Assembly (NCBI GenBank): GCA_002709295.1
Contig: PAQL01000037.1
Span: forward strand, 1-50,732
DNA length: 50,732 nt
Direction of reading: 5' to 3'
Source of the DNA: Phycisphaerae bacterium
GTDB lineage: Bacteria; Planctomycetota; Phycisphaerae; Phycisphaerales; SM1A02
Both the position numbers and the translations under genes were made by a program. The notes under the pieces are model-generated. The model saw nothing but the letters and a program-made list of their open reading frames with translations. It did not search any database and had not been told where the DNA came from. The first letter of the stretch is position 1; every line of letters starts with the position of its first letter. Below, one piece after another: positions 24,193 through 32,539 of this stretch.

Positions 24193-25048
24193 CGTCAGCT
24201 GGTGGCTCGGGGACGGGTGCCCCACCTTCTGCAGGCGCACCCGTGGGCGCCGCCCCATCCGCGCCACCCGGAACAGGACTATCTGGACCGCCCGCGCCAC
24301 CTGGCGGCGGACCCTCCGGCCCACCGGCTGGCAGGGCGCCATCACCCGGCACCGCACCCTCGGCGCCACCTGCCGGCGGCCCCGAACCATCGCCCATGGG
24401 CGCAGCACCCGTGGTTCCAGGCGCTTCGAGGGTCTGACCGACCCCGTCAATCGCGGGGGCCTCGGGGAAGACACCGACGATGAGCTCCACATCGGAGACG
24501 TTGCCAGCCACCTTGGTGGGTCCCGAGGTGGGGATCCCCATCGCCTCGGACATGCTCGGCTTGCCGTCTTCGTCTGCATCATCAACGACCTGAAGCACCA
24601 CGGTGGAGTAGCGCTTGGGGATCTTGATCTCGAACTCACCGGGCTCGTCGTAGGACTTGCGGGTGATCAGGTGGATCTCCTCGTCTGCGCCGCCTTGGTC
24701 GGGTGGCGGCGGCAGCACCCGGACCAGGATCGCGCCCGAGCAGCTCGAACAGGCCGTGGTGCCGCTGACAACCCATGCGTCGTCGATGTCGTCTTGCGCG
24801 TACCGCGGCTCAAGGTCGGCGTCGGGGGACGCTGACCCGAAGGTGCCCATTCCCGCACCGCCACCATCGACAGCGGGTGCGCCACCTGCGCCTCCATCGG
24901 TCGCAGGAGCGCCACCACCGCCCGCGGGAACAGGTGCAGTGGCCACCGACCCAGCGCCTCCGCCAGGCGACGACATCGCGCCATCCGTGGTGGCAACCGG
25001 CTCGGGACAGCCCGCAAGGAGGACGAAGAGAGGCAGGGCACGGCGCAT
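24185..25048 (-). CDS. Gly/Pro-rich lipoprotein
   Basis: A 287-residue lipoprotein (MRRALPLFVLLAGCPEP, lipobox Leu-Ala-Gly-Cys). Two low-complexity arms, Gly/Ala/Pro-rich (about 20-70) and Pro/Gly-rich (about 200-287), flank a compact central domain with CSSCSGAILVRV and FEIKIPKRYSTVVLQVVDDA. The pattern of a modified beta-sandwich followed by Asp-rich text resembles the C-terminal domain of the FGE-fold lipoprotein at 10968; that link is my inference. The start is the ATG at 25048 with AGGAG five bases upstream. The stop overlaps the Eis-like start by eight bases. No enzymatic motif is visible; a surface-exposed binding protein is the best guess. Confidence 0.72.
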   Translation of the reverse strand: MRRALPLFVLLAGCPEPVATTDGAMSSPGGGAGSVATAPVPAGGGGAPATDGGAGGAPAVDGGGAGMGTFGSASPDADLEPRYAQDDIDDAWVVSGTTACSSCSGAILVRVLPPPPDQGGADEEIHLITRKSYDEPGEFEIKIPKRYSTVVLQVVDDADEDGKPSMSEAMGIPTSGPTKVAGNVSDVELIVGVFPEAPAIDGVGQTLEAPGTTGAAPMGDGSGPPAGGAEGAVPGDGALPAGGPEGPPPGGAGGPDSPVPGGADGAAPTGAPAEGGAPVPEPPADGG

Positions 25049-25162
25049 CGCGACTCCTGAAGCGGCTGAACCATGACGGCCGCGCCACTGGATGGAAAAA
25101 TAGACGAAGCCCTCCTCTAGCATGCTCACCACACGAGATCACCCAGCAGTCAGCCGTTGGGC

Positions 25163-28100
25163 TCAGTCCGTGGCCATGCGCTTGAAGATCACCGTGGGCG
25201 CATCGGCGGGGTCCTCGGCAGGCTGCATGCGCACAACCGGCACGGGCTTTGGTTCCGGCTGGGGCATCGGCAGCTGAAGCTCACCTGCGAGCTCACGCGC
25301 ACGGGCCTCTAGGTAGGCCGCCCCCCGCTCCCTGGCTGCGTTGGCAAGGCGCGACAGCAGCACCCCTGCATCGGGCAGTGGCAGACGCGCGAGACCTGCT
25401 TCCACCGCATCCTGCAGCTGCGTACGTGCCAGCTCCATGCTGCCGGCCTCCGCAGACCAGCAGGCCGAGAACAAGGCCACGAAGATCCTCACCCAGTGGC
25501 TGTTGTCCCGACCGATCAGCTCAGCCGCGGCGGCGTGCTCGCGGCGTGCCGCCACATCGTCTTCTCCCAGGTACAGCATGGCCAGGTTCAGGTGCGCGAC
25601 CGCCGCCCGCGGCGCCCAGCCCAGGCGCCGGGCCACCCTCACCGCGTGCCGGTAGCGCGCCGCAGCCGCTTCTCGGTCACCCGCAAGCCGGGCGGTCTCT
25701 CCGAGCACGTTGTGGCACTCCATCTGCGTACGGTCATCGCCGAGGGTCGCAGCCAGGGCCAGCGCGGTGCGCAGGTGGCGCTCCGCCAGATGGTACTCGC
25801 CAAGGGTGAGCCGCAGCAGCCCCGTGACGAATGCCGCCCGCGCAATGTTGCGGGTGTCCAGACTCTGGCGCGCAACCTCCTGCAGCTCTCGGAGATCGGA
25901 GACCGCCTCAGCGACCCGGCCTGCAGCCACGAAGCACTCGATGCGTCCCGACAGTGCCTCGACGCGCATCTGAAGGTCACGCTCGCGCACAATGCGGAGC
26001 ATTCGTGAGTACCGCTCGACCGCCTTGAGCGGATGCCCGGAGACCCGAACCAGGCGGGCCTGCTCAAAGGCCGCCACCGCCATGCCCGAACGGTCGCGCG
26101 TGGCCTCGTAGCCAGCCGCAGCGCTGTCGAGCAGCCTCGCCGCAGAGTCGAGGGCCCCCGTGGCAATGGCAGCCCGAGCCCGCAAGACCGCGTCTCGGGC
26201 GCGTGACCGGCGGTCCATTCGCCAGTCTTGTCCCGAGGTGTGCAGCAGCTCGGCCGCTTCCTCGGCACGATGCAGCCCCAGCAGAGCCTCCGCCATCAGC
26301 TGACGGGCCTCTACACGGGCCATCTGACGATCGGCCCCCGTGGCCGCTTCCAGCGCGAGTCGCCCCGCTCGCAGTCCAAGCTCGACGCGACCTGACGCGA
26401 TGTTGCTGCGGGTGGCGCGGAGCAGGGGCACGACCGCCTCGGCGTGCTGCCCCGCACCAAGCCGATGCCTGCCAACGCTGAGGTCGACATCCGCACCAAC
26501 CCTGTCGCCCAGCTCAGCCCATGCGCTGGCGAGGCGTCCGTGGATCTGGCGTAGGTTGGCCTGCGCCATCGCGCGACGTACAACCACGTCGCGAATGCAG
26601 TGGGCCTCAAACACAAGCCGAAAGCCTCGCTGAGACACAAGCCCGGTGCCCAACAAGTGGTCCAGGGCCTCACCGCTGGCCTCACGCACGACCTGCGCTG
26701 GCGGCGCCTGTCCTGCAATGGCCGCCACAGCCAGCGCCTGGGCACAAAGGTTGGGGCTCTCGGTGACCGCGAGGGCACCATCCACCCGCCGCGCGGCGAG
26801 ATCGTCGATTGTGCGGGGAACGATGAGCTCCAGGTCGTCGCTGGCCATGCCATCACACAGCACGAAGCGACCATCACCACGACGCTGGATGAGGTGGCGC
26901 AGCCCCCAGTCTCGAATCAACAGAGTGGCGAAGGTGGGACTCCCCCCGCAGTGTGGCGCGATCGCATCGGCCAGCTCTTCCTCCACGGACAGAGCCCTCT
27001 GGAGAAAGTCCGACATGGCGGATGCCTCCAGCCGGTCGACGTCCACCCTCACCGCTCCGAGCTGCTGAAGCTGAGCGACCTCAGCCGCCAGCGGCTCAGA
27101 CTCCACCGCATCCCGAGACAGCGTGGCCACCGCCAGCACGGGCCGAACACCGACCGTCTCTTCGAGCAGTGCCCGGCAGATTCCCAAGCCGTCGGCGCGG
27201 GCCGAGGTGAAGTGCGCGTCCTGAAGCACAAGAGCAGCGCCCCCCCGCCAGCCGCGGGCATCGAGGTGCCGCAGCAGGTAGGTCAACCCCAAGGATGCGT
27301 TGATGGGTGGCTCGCGCTCTTCGCGGTAGCCGCACCAGCGAGCGAGCGCATGGGCCTCGTCGATGACTGCGTCGGTGCCGACACCTCGGTCGCGCGCCAG
27401 CCACCCCGCGATCCGCTCCTCCGCATCCGCACGGCCGTCGTTCCAGGGCGCGAGCAGCTCGAGGACGGCACCGCGGTAACCATCGTCTTCGGCAGGCGGG
27501 TCGTGGTAGCGCAGCGTGATGACCTCCATCCACGCGCCCTCATCGAGCACCTCAGCGACGGAGTCCGCGAGACGCCCTTTGCCGCTGCCATCTCGGCCAA
27601 CCAGCAAGATGACCTTCGGGCGCGCGCTCTGCACCACTTCGCGCGCCGCTTCCCACAGGATCCGCTGCTCCTCCGGGCGTGCCGGAGGCGGTGGCTGTCG
27701 CAAAGACACCACCTCGATCGCATGTGCCGGCGAGCCAAGGCCCACTGGCTCTGGCAGGGCGTCCGGAAGCGGCGAAGGCGCCACACGGTTCCAGCTTGGC
27801 GCATTTCCGTCCGAGGCAGAGTCCTTCGGGCTCAGGTTGGCCACCGCGACCAGCCCACGGCGGGTGAGCGGCACCGGGAAGATGGTGGACGAGGTGGGAA
27901 GCGCATCTGAAGAGACCGAGGCCGCAGCCACGTCGTCGGAGAGGTCTGCGCGCGCGGCGGCCAGGGCACGGCGGGCGTCGGCCGCACGGTCAAAGCGCTG
28001 CCGCGGGTCTGAGTGCAACAGCACATCGATGAGGCGCGCCAGTGCTGGCGCAACCTCACTCGGAAGACGCACGCGACTCGGCGTGAACCGGTCTCCACGG

Positions 28101-28753
28101 GCAGCGCGGGTCAGCCGCACAGGCGCTCCGCCCATGGCGACATTGAGCAACAGCCCCACGGCATACAGATCGCTCCAAGGCCCCAGCTCCTGGACTCGAC
28201 CGTCGGCCTGTTCTGGGGACATCCACTCGCGCGTGCCCGCCACCGACTCACCGGTGAATGCGACCTCGGTGCGGGCCCCAGCGAGGCCGAAGTCGGCCAC
28301 CCAAGCCCGCGGTCGACCCTCACCAACATCTGCCAACAAGACATTCTCAGGCTTGATGTCGCGGTGAACCAAACCACGGGCATGCAGGTGTGCGAGGGCC
28401 GCGAGGACGTCGTCGATCCAGTCCAGGATTCGCCCGAGGGGGACACCTGAGGCCAGCCGCTCAGCCAGACTGCCCTGGGTCGCAAGGTCCATCACAACGT
28501 AGGGCGAACCGTCGTCAAGGCGACCGAAGTCCCTCACCGGCACGATGTTGTCGTGGACGAGACGGGCCGACAGCGCCACCTCTCGAGCGAAGCGCGCTCG
28601 AAAGCGATCGAGAATGGCGAGGTGACGGCGCACAATCTTGATCGCCACCAGCTCATCGGCCAGCGTGTCCCGCGCCTGCCACACCACACCCGTCGCCCCC
28701 TCGCCAATGAACGACGGCTCGCGGTAGCGGGGTGGCAGCGTCGGAGCAGACAT
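25163..28753 (-). CDS. Giant Ser/Thr kinase with ATPase-like and helical repeat domains
   Basis: A 1196-residue protein of the same architecture as the other two giant kinases. The kinase domain (10-270) has GEGATGVVWQARD, Lys39 in VAIKI, HRDIKPENVLL (Asp132), DFGLAGA (Asp154) and GTREWMSPEQ. The NTPase part begins near 375 with VGRDGSGKGR (386-395), a Walker A whose final Ser/Thr is Gly, and has LVLQDAH at the Walker B position (one Asp only). The last 500 residues are TPR-like helices, for example YHLAERHLRTALALAATLGD. ATG at 28753 has no strong ribosome site. Cytosolic, substrates unknown. It is 114 bases from the Gly/Pro-rich lipoprotein gene and may be co-transcribed with it. Confidence 0.87.
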   Translation of the reverse strand: MSAPTLPPRYREPSFIGEGATGVVWQARDTLADELVAIKIVRRHLAILDRFRARFAREVALSARLVHDNIVPVRDFGRLDDGSPYVVMDLATQGSLAERLASGVPLGRILDWIDDVLAALAHLHARGLVHRDIKPENVLLADVGEGRPRAWVADFGLAGARTEVAFTGESVAGTREWMSPEQADGRVQELGPWSDLYAVGLLLNVAMGGAPVRLTRAARGDRFTPSRVRLPSEVAPALARLIDVLLHSDPRQRFDRAADARRALAAARADLSDDVAAASVSSDALPTSSTIFPVPLTRRGLVAVANLSPKDSASDGNAPSWNRVAPSPLPDALPEPVGLGSPAHAIEVVSLRQPPPPARPEEQRILWEAAREVVQSARPKVILLVGRDGSGKGRLADSVAEVLDEGAWMEVITLRYHDPPAEDDGYRGAVLELLAPWNDGRADAEERIAGWLARDRGVGTDAVIDEAHALARWCGYREEREPPINASLGLTYLLRHLDARGWRGGAALVLQDAHFTSARADGLGICRALLEETVGVRPVLAVATLSRDAVESEPLAAEVAQLQQLGAVRVDVDRLEASAMSDFLQRALSVEEELADAIAPHCGGSPTFATLLIRDWGLRHLIQRRGDGRFVLCDGMASDDLELIVPRTIDDLAARRVDGALAVTESPNLCAQALAVAAIAGQAPPAQVVREASGEALDHLLGTGLVSQRGFRLVFEAHCIRDVVVRRAMAQANLRQIHGRLASAWAELGDRVGADVDLSVGRHRLGAGQHAEAVVPLLRATRSNIASGRVELGLRAGRLALEAATGADRQMARVEARQLMAEALLGLHRAEEAAELLHTSGQDWRMDRRSRARDAVLRARAAIATGALDSAARLLDSAAAGYEATRDRSGMAVAAFEQARLVRVSGHPLKAVERYSRMLRIVRERDLQMRVEALSGRIECFVAAGRVAEAVSDLRELQEVARQSLDTRNIARAAFVTGLLRLTLGEYHLAERHLRTALALAATLGDDRTQMECHNVLGETARLAGDREAAAARYRHAVRVARRLGWAPRAAVAHLNLAMLYLGEDDVAARREHAAAAELIGRDNSHWVRIFVALFSACWSAEAGSMELARTQLQDAVEAGLARLPLPDAGVLLSRLANAARERGAAYLEARARELAGELQLPMPQPEPKPVPVVRMQPAEDPADAPTVIFKRMATD

Positions 28754-28868
28754 CGGGGCTCAGTTTCACCGGGACCGAGGGCAGGGCGGCCATTCCGCGC
28801 GTTGGGTCGATACTGTCGGAGAGCTGGGGGAGATTTCCACCCGGCCTACACCTCGGTATCTTTCCGCA

Positions 28869-29222
28869 TCAACCGTTCGCGCCGAAGACGATCTTCTCGC
28901 CCAGCTTGGCGCTGAACAAGCCAGCGAGCAACGACAGCATGTCCTCGCCAGAGTCGCGCTCGACCCAGCTTTGGCCATCGTAGAAGAAGTGCCACGCTGT
29001 CAGGTTGGCGGAGAGCCAGATCTCGTGGGTGGGCGTCTGCTGGGACAGCACAAAGGTACTGCCGTCGTCTTCGAACACGACCTGCAGGTTCCCGGGCTTG
29101 AGTCCTGGGTCGAGGTCGGCCTCGATCTCGTCGATCTCGTCGATCAACATCTCCAGCACTTCGTTGGTTGCTCGACGAAACGCGCCGTCATCACGAAACC
29201 GTCGATCCGAACCTGTCGCCAT
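28869..29222 (-). CDS. cyaY: Iron donor protein CyaY (bacterial frataxin)
   Basis: A 117-residue cytosolic protein matching the frataxin family in length and pattern: an acidic first helix (LEMLIDEIDEIEADLDPG), then strands with LQVVFEDDGSTFVLSQQTP, HEIWLSANLTAWHFFYDG, SWVERDSGEDMLSLLAGLFS and a C-terminal helix. The acidic ridge binds iron in known family members and CyaY tunes cysteine desulfurase IscS during iron-sulfur cluster assembly. The ISC operon lies about 14 kb downstream in this window. ATG at 29222 follows GGAGGCGAC. It is 57 bases after the aminotransferase gene and probably co-transcribed with it. Confidence 0.85.
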   Translation of the reverse strand: MATGSDRRFRDDGAFRRATNEVLEMLIDEIDEIEADLDPGLKPGNLQVVFEDDGSTFVLSQQTPTHEIWLSANLTAWHFFYDGQSWVERDSGEDMLSLLAGLFSAKLGEKIVFGANG

Positions 29223-29279
29223 GTCGCCTCCGCTATGACCGCAGCAGCATATCGCAGCGGCTGCCAGCGTCGAGCCGAC

Positions 29280-30575
29280 TCAGCCCAGGCTGCGCAGAGC
29301 AGACTCGAGACGCGCAAGCGCACCATCGATGTCGTCGAGGCCCACCGCTCCAACACTCATGCGGAACCAGCCCGAGTCCTCCACCATGTCGAAGGCCTGA
29401 AATGGAACCACCGCCACCCCTGCCGTGTCGAGCAGCCAGGTGCGGATCGCCTCGTTGGAGTCGAAGCCCCGCCCCACGAGGTTCACGCGGAAGCTCAGGT
29501 AGATGCCACCCTGAGGGGCAATCGCATCCACCGCAAGCCCATCGTCACGAAGCCGAGAGATGCCAGTGTACAGTCGTTCCAGACGAGCCGTCACCTGCTG
29601 GTTGAGCTCGTCGAACCAAGACGACAAGGCCGCTTCGTCGTCAATGAGCGCCGCCGCGGCGAGCTGCTCCGGTCGGGGTGCCCAAGCTCCCATGTGGCCA
29701 ATGAGTGCCTTCATGCGGCCCTGCAGGTACGGCGGCAACACGGCCCATCCGACGCGCAGACCTGTCGCGCACATCCACTTACTGATGGCGTCTACATGCA
29801 CGACGTAGGGGGTGCACTCGGGCACCAGCACACAAGGATTGGCATGGGCGCGGTCACCCGACGTGATGGCCCAGTAGACTTGGTCGAACAGCAGCATGCA
29901 CGGCCGCTCGCGACCCTCGTTTTCCTCGACCAGAGCCCGAGCGATCCCTTCGAGCACCTTGGGATCAATCATCGTGCCGGTGGGATTCAACGGCGTGTTG
30001 ATCACCACGAGCCGCGCTCCACGCATGGCTTGCCGGGCCTGCTCCACGGTGGGGAAGAAATCCGTGTCAGCGCTGGTGGGCACAAAGATGTGGTCGGACT
30101 CGAACAGGTGGGCGTAGTAGCCGACATTCCACATTGGCAGGAAGCTGACGGTACGATCGCCCGGCTCCACAAACAGCTGCCAAGAAGAGTAGATCGGCGG
30201 CCGCGCCCCACTGCCGACGCACACCCAGCTGGGGTCGATCTTCATTCCCCAGCTGCGCTCGACCAGGCGGGCGATCGCAGCCTTCAGCTCAGGCACGCCG
30301 TCGGCCGGTGGGTAGTTGGTCGCACCCGCATCAAGGCTGCGGCGAATGCCAGCAGACAGCTCACTCGGAACGTGAAACTGCTCAGGCCGAAAGTCACCCA
30401 CCGTGAAGTTCGCCACCACCCGACCTTGAGCGATGAGCTCTCTCACCTGCCCGGCGATCTTGAGGATCATCGACCCCTTCATGCCTGCTGCAATCGGGGT
30501 GACGGCCGCATCAGTGGCAGCTTTGGTGTTGGAAGGAAGGTAGCGTGCGGAGTCGATGGCTTGCATACCGGCCAT
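29280..30575 (-). CDS. PLP-dependent aminotransferase (class I/II)
   Basis: A 431-residue fold-type-I aminotransferase. Landmarks are NYPPADGVPELKAAIARLV (substrate/PLP entry region), VCVGSGARPPIYSSW (phosphate-binding loop), NTPLNPTGTMIDP (Asn binding PLP), LLFDQVYWAI (Asp pairing with the ring nitrogen), VDAISKWMCATGLRVGWAV with the Schiff-base Lys in SK, and FRMSVGAVGLDD with the carboxylate-binding Arg near the C-terminus. Amino-acid specificity cannot be assigned. The start is the ATG at 30575 after AGGTGGTAG; an internal ATG three codons later is an alternative. It precedes cyaY by 57 bases. Confidence 0.85.
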   Translation of the reverse strand: MAGMQAIDSARYLPSNTKAATDAAVTPIAAGMKGSMILKIAGQVRELIAQGRVVANFTVGDFRPEQFHVPSELSAGIRRSLDAGATNYPPADGVPELKAAIARLVERSWGMKIDPSWVCVGSGARPPIYSSWQLFVEPGDRTVSFLPMWNVGYYAHLFESDHIFVPTSADTDFFPTVEQARQAMRGARLVVINTPLNPTGTMIDPKVLEGIARALVEENEGRERPCMLLFDQVYWAITSGDRAHANPCVLVPECTPYVVHVDAISKWMCATGLRVGWAVLPPYLQGRMKALIGHMGAWAPRPEQLAAAALIDDEAALSSWFDELNQQVTARLERLYTGISRLRDDGLAVDAIAPQGGIYLSFRVNLVGRGFDSNEAIRTWLLDTAGVAVVPFQAFDMVEDSGWFRMSVGAVGLDDIDGALARLESALRSLG

Positions 30576-30641
30576 CTACCACCTGGAATCGCCCGGCGCA
30601 TCGTCAAGCAGCGGGGCTGTGCACTCTAAAATAGGACGCTG

Positions 30642-30657
30642 CCCCCCCCCTCCCCCC
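30642..30657. repeat. Homopolymer C9-T-C6 tract upstream of the aminotransferase
   Basis: Nine cytosines, one thymine and six cytosines, reading as G6-A-G9 on the minus strand, 67-82 bases before the aminotransferase start. Such tracts slip during replication and can form G-rich structures. Confidence 0.7.
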
Positions 30658-30751
30658 GGAAGGCACAGAAAAAACCACGCATTGCAGACTGTCGAGCGCC
30701 CCATCTGGACATACAGCCGCCAAGACTAGATGTGTCGAATCAGGCACCGCT

Positions 30752-30783
30752 AAAAAAAAACGCCCCGTATATCTACGAGACGT
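30752..30783 (-). terminator. Rho-independent terminator of the H1-like gene
   Basis: Reading the minus strand, ACGTCTCGT and ACGGGGCGT pair over nine positions (two G-U pairs in RNA) with loop AGATAT, followed directly by a run of about nine T. It lies 58-89 bases past the stop codon of the H1-like gene. Confidence 0.75.
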
Positions 30784-30804
30784 CCAACGGCTTTGGAGCC
30801 CAGA

Positions 30805-30832
30805 CCGGGTCAGCCGCACTGGGCTGACCCGG
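30805..30832 (-). terminator. 11-bp hairpin right after the H1-like stop codon
   Basis: CCGGGTCAGCC and GGCTGACCCGG pair perfectly around a 6-base loop, 8 bases past the stop. No T run follows, so it may protect the mRNA 3' end or back up the terminator at 30752. Confidence 0.6.
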
Positions 30833-30840
30833 GACCTTTC

Positions 30841-32253
30841 TCAGACCAGTGCGGCACCGAGGTGGTTGATGCTACCAATGCGACCGCCGGGGGAGAGGGT
30901 CTCCACCGCGGCACGCGCCTTGACAGCAGCTTCGGCGATGTCGCCGGCCAGGAGCACCCAGCTGGTCTCGGAGCCAGCCAAGGTGAATCGCCACGCCTGG
31001 GTATCGGGAAGGCGGTTCGACTCGACGGCGGCCGGGGTCTCGACAGCGACGGCCTCAACGACCGGAGCCTTTGCTGCTGCGACCGCGGCAGCCACTGGAG
31101 CGGCCGCGACCTTGGCGGTGGCCTTGCGGCGGCGATTCTGGCGGTAGTTTGCCTCGATGCCATGACGGGAGCGGTACGCACGAACGTTCTCGGGCGTCAC
31201 GCCGGCCCTCGCCGCAATCTCGGCGTCCGGCACCTTGCCAAGCTGGTCGAAGTACGGATCCAGCTTGGAGCGACGCCGCGACGGGCTGCGGGTCTTCTTC
31301 TTGGCCGCCTTCTTCTCGACCGAGAGAGGAATGTCCCGACGCCGCCGATACATGCGCACTGCCTCCGTCGAGACACCCGCAAGGGCTGCGACTTCCTTGT
31401 CGGGAACGCTACCAACCTTGTCGTGGAAGGGCGTGATCTTGGAACGACCCGCGGAGGACGCGTCGGCCGCCTTGGACATGGCAGGCGCCTTCGCCTTGGC
31501 GGGGGCCTTCGCCTTTGCCTTGGCGGGGGCCTTTGCCTTGGCGGGGGCCTTTGCCTTCGCCTTGGACTTGGCAGGCGCCTTCGACTTGGCCGCAGTCTTT
31601 GCCTTGGCAGGCGCCTTCGACTTGGCCGCAGTCTTTGCCTTGGCGGGGGCCTTCGTCTTCGCGGCGGCCTTCGACTTGGATGCCGCCTTTGCCTTGGCGG
31701 GGGCCTTTGTCTTCGCGGCGGCCTTCGACTTGGATGCCGTCTTTGCCTTGGCGGGGGCCTTTGCCTTCGCTGCGGCCTTCGACTTGGATGCCGTCTTTGC
31801 CTTGGCGGGAGCCTTCGTCTTCGCGGCGGCCTTTGACTTGGCTGGCGCCTTCGTCTTTGCGGCGGTCTTCGACTTGGCTGGCGCCTTCGCCTTCGCCTTC
31901 GCAGCGGTCTTCGACTTGGCGGGCGCCTTTGCCTTCGCAGCGGTCTTCGACTTGGCGGGCGCCTTTGCCTTCGCAGCGGTCTTCGACTTCGCGGGCGCCT
32001 TTGCTGTGGCTGCAGTCTTGGTCTTCGAGGAAGCCTTGGCCTTCGCTGGAGCCTTGGCTGCCTTGGGTGCAGCTTCAGCGCCCTTGGCCGAGAACTTGTA
32101 GCCCTCGTAGGCTTTGATTCCAAGCGAGCGCCGGTATCGGCCCACGATGGATGCCGTGGTGCCAGCGCGGGCGGCGACCTCGCCGTCTGCAACCTTGCCA
32201 AGCAAGTGACGCTGGGCTTCCAGTTCGGGGTAGGATTTGCGGGGGCGGGGCAT
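30841..32253 (-). CDS. Histone-H1-like protein with three helix-turn-helix-like modules
   Basis: A 470-residue basic protein. Residues about 55-265 are a Lys/Ala/Pro repeat of the AKAPAKSKTAAK type, like the tails of H1 and of bacterial H1-like proteins that coat DNA. Three copies of one short module flank it: residues about 8-47 (LGKVADGEVAARAGTTASIV, then GRYRRSLGI), about 270-310 (VGSVPDKEVAALAGVSTEAV, then RMYRRRRDI) and about 326-370 (LGKVPDAEIAARAGVTPENV, then RAYRSRHGI). The pattern Asp-x-Glu-[Val/Ile]-Ala-x-x-Ala-Gly-[Val/Thr]-[Thr/Ser] then Tyr-Arg fits a helix-turn-helix. A conserved-looking C-terminal domain (WRFTLAGSETSWVLLAGDIA) of about 75 residues is of unknown function. ATG at 32253 follows GGAGTCCGCG. 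Likely a nucleoid protein that combines sequence contact with charge neutralisation. Confidence 0.8.
   Translation of the reverse strand: MPRPRKSYPELEAQRHLLGKVADGEVAARAGTTASIVGRYRRSLGIKAYEGYKFSAKGAEAAPKAAKAPAKAKASSKTKTAATAKAPAKSKTAAKAKAPAKSKTAAKAKAPAKSKTAAKAKAKAPAKSKTAAKTKAPAKSKAAAKTKAPAKAKTASKSKAAAKAKAPAKAKTASKSKAAAKTKAPAKAKAASKSKAAAKTKAPAKAKTAAKSKAPAKAKTAAKSKAPAKSKAKAKAPAKAKAPAKAKAKAPAKAKAPAMSKAADASSAGRSKITPFHDKVGSVPDKEVAALAGVSTEAVRMYRRRRDIPLSVEKKAAKKKTRSPSRRRSKLDPYFDQLGKVPDAEIAARAGVTPENVRAYRSRHGIEANYRQNRRRKATAKVAAAPVAAAVAAAKAPVVEAVAVETPAAVESNRLPDTQAWRFTLAGSETSWVLLAGDIAEAAVKARAAVETLSPGGRIGSINHLGAALV
31480..32060. repeat. Degenerate tandem repeat coding for the Lys/Ala/Pro tail
   Basis: Repeated segments of the form gccttggcgggggcctt on the plus strand, with variable spacing, code for Lys-Ala-Pro-Ala-Lys-Ser/Ala-Lys units on the minus strand. 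The units are irregular and there are no spacers, which rules out a CRISPR array. Confidence 0.85.
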
Positions 32254-32429
32254 CGCGGACTCCAAAAACGGCTACCGGCTGTGAAAACGGCAGAAGAGAC
32301 AACTATGGCGACCAAGCCAGCAAGTTCCAGCTCGGCCATGCGGGACCAGAACAAATCAGACGGGACGAAGGCTCCGAGGGGTCGACCTCTTCCTGTTTTG
32401 GGCGGACTCTCCACAAAGAGACCGTTGAG

Positions 32430-32452
32430 AAACCCTCCCGGTGGGAGGGGTT
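32430..32452 (-). terminator. Leader hairpin or terminator
   Basis: Minus strand AACCCCTCCC pairs with GGGAGGGTT (one bulge, loop ACC), followed by TCTC. It sits about 55-75 bases past the predicted start of transcription, so it could end a small RNA, attenuate the H1-like mRNA, or only be a stable leader stem. Confidence 0.45.
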
Positions 32453-32510
32453 CAATATGCCCAAAACTGGATTGCAACCGACTTCACGAGCCGTCGCCTT
32501 CACAAACACC

Positions 32511-32539
32511 CTCTTACGCTAGCTACAAACCCATGTCAA
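32511..32539 (-). promoter_or_regulatory. Sigma-70-like promoter facing the H1-like gene
   Basis: On the minus strand TTGACA (consensus -35) is followed after exactly 17 bases by TAAGAG (weak -10). Transcription would start near 32504 and run toward the H1-like gene. Confidence 0.5.

Noticed and set aside
24193-24639. N-terminal extension of the Eis-like protein
   Set aside because: This part overlaps the lipoprotein gene in another phase and reads as Arg/Pro/Ser-rich nonsense; Eis length fits the GTG start at 24192.
30604-30819. 71-codon minus-strand open frame
   Set aside because: It crosses the terminator and the G tract, has no ribosome site and no recognisable protein pattern.
31480-32060. 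CRISPR array
   Set aside because: The repeats are coding, irregular in spacing and without unique spacers.
31197-32477. 426-codon minus-strand open frame over the H1-like gene
   Set aside because: Its Arg/Pro repeats are the H1-like repeats read in another phase, and the real start, ribosome site and three modules belong to the other frame.
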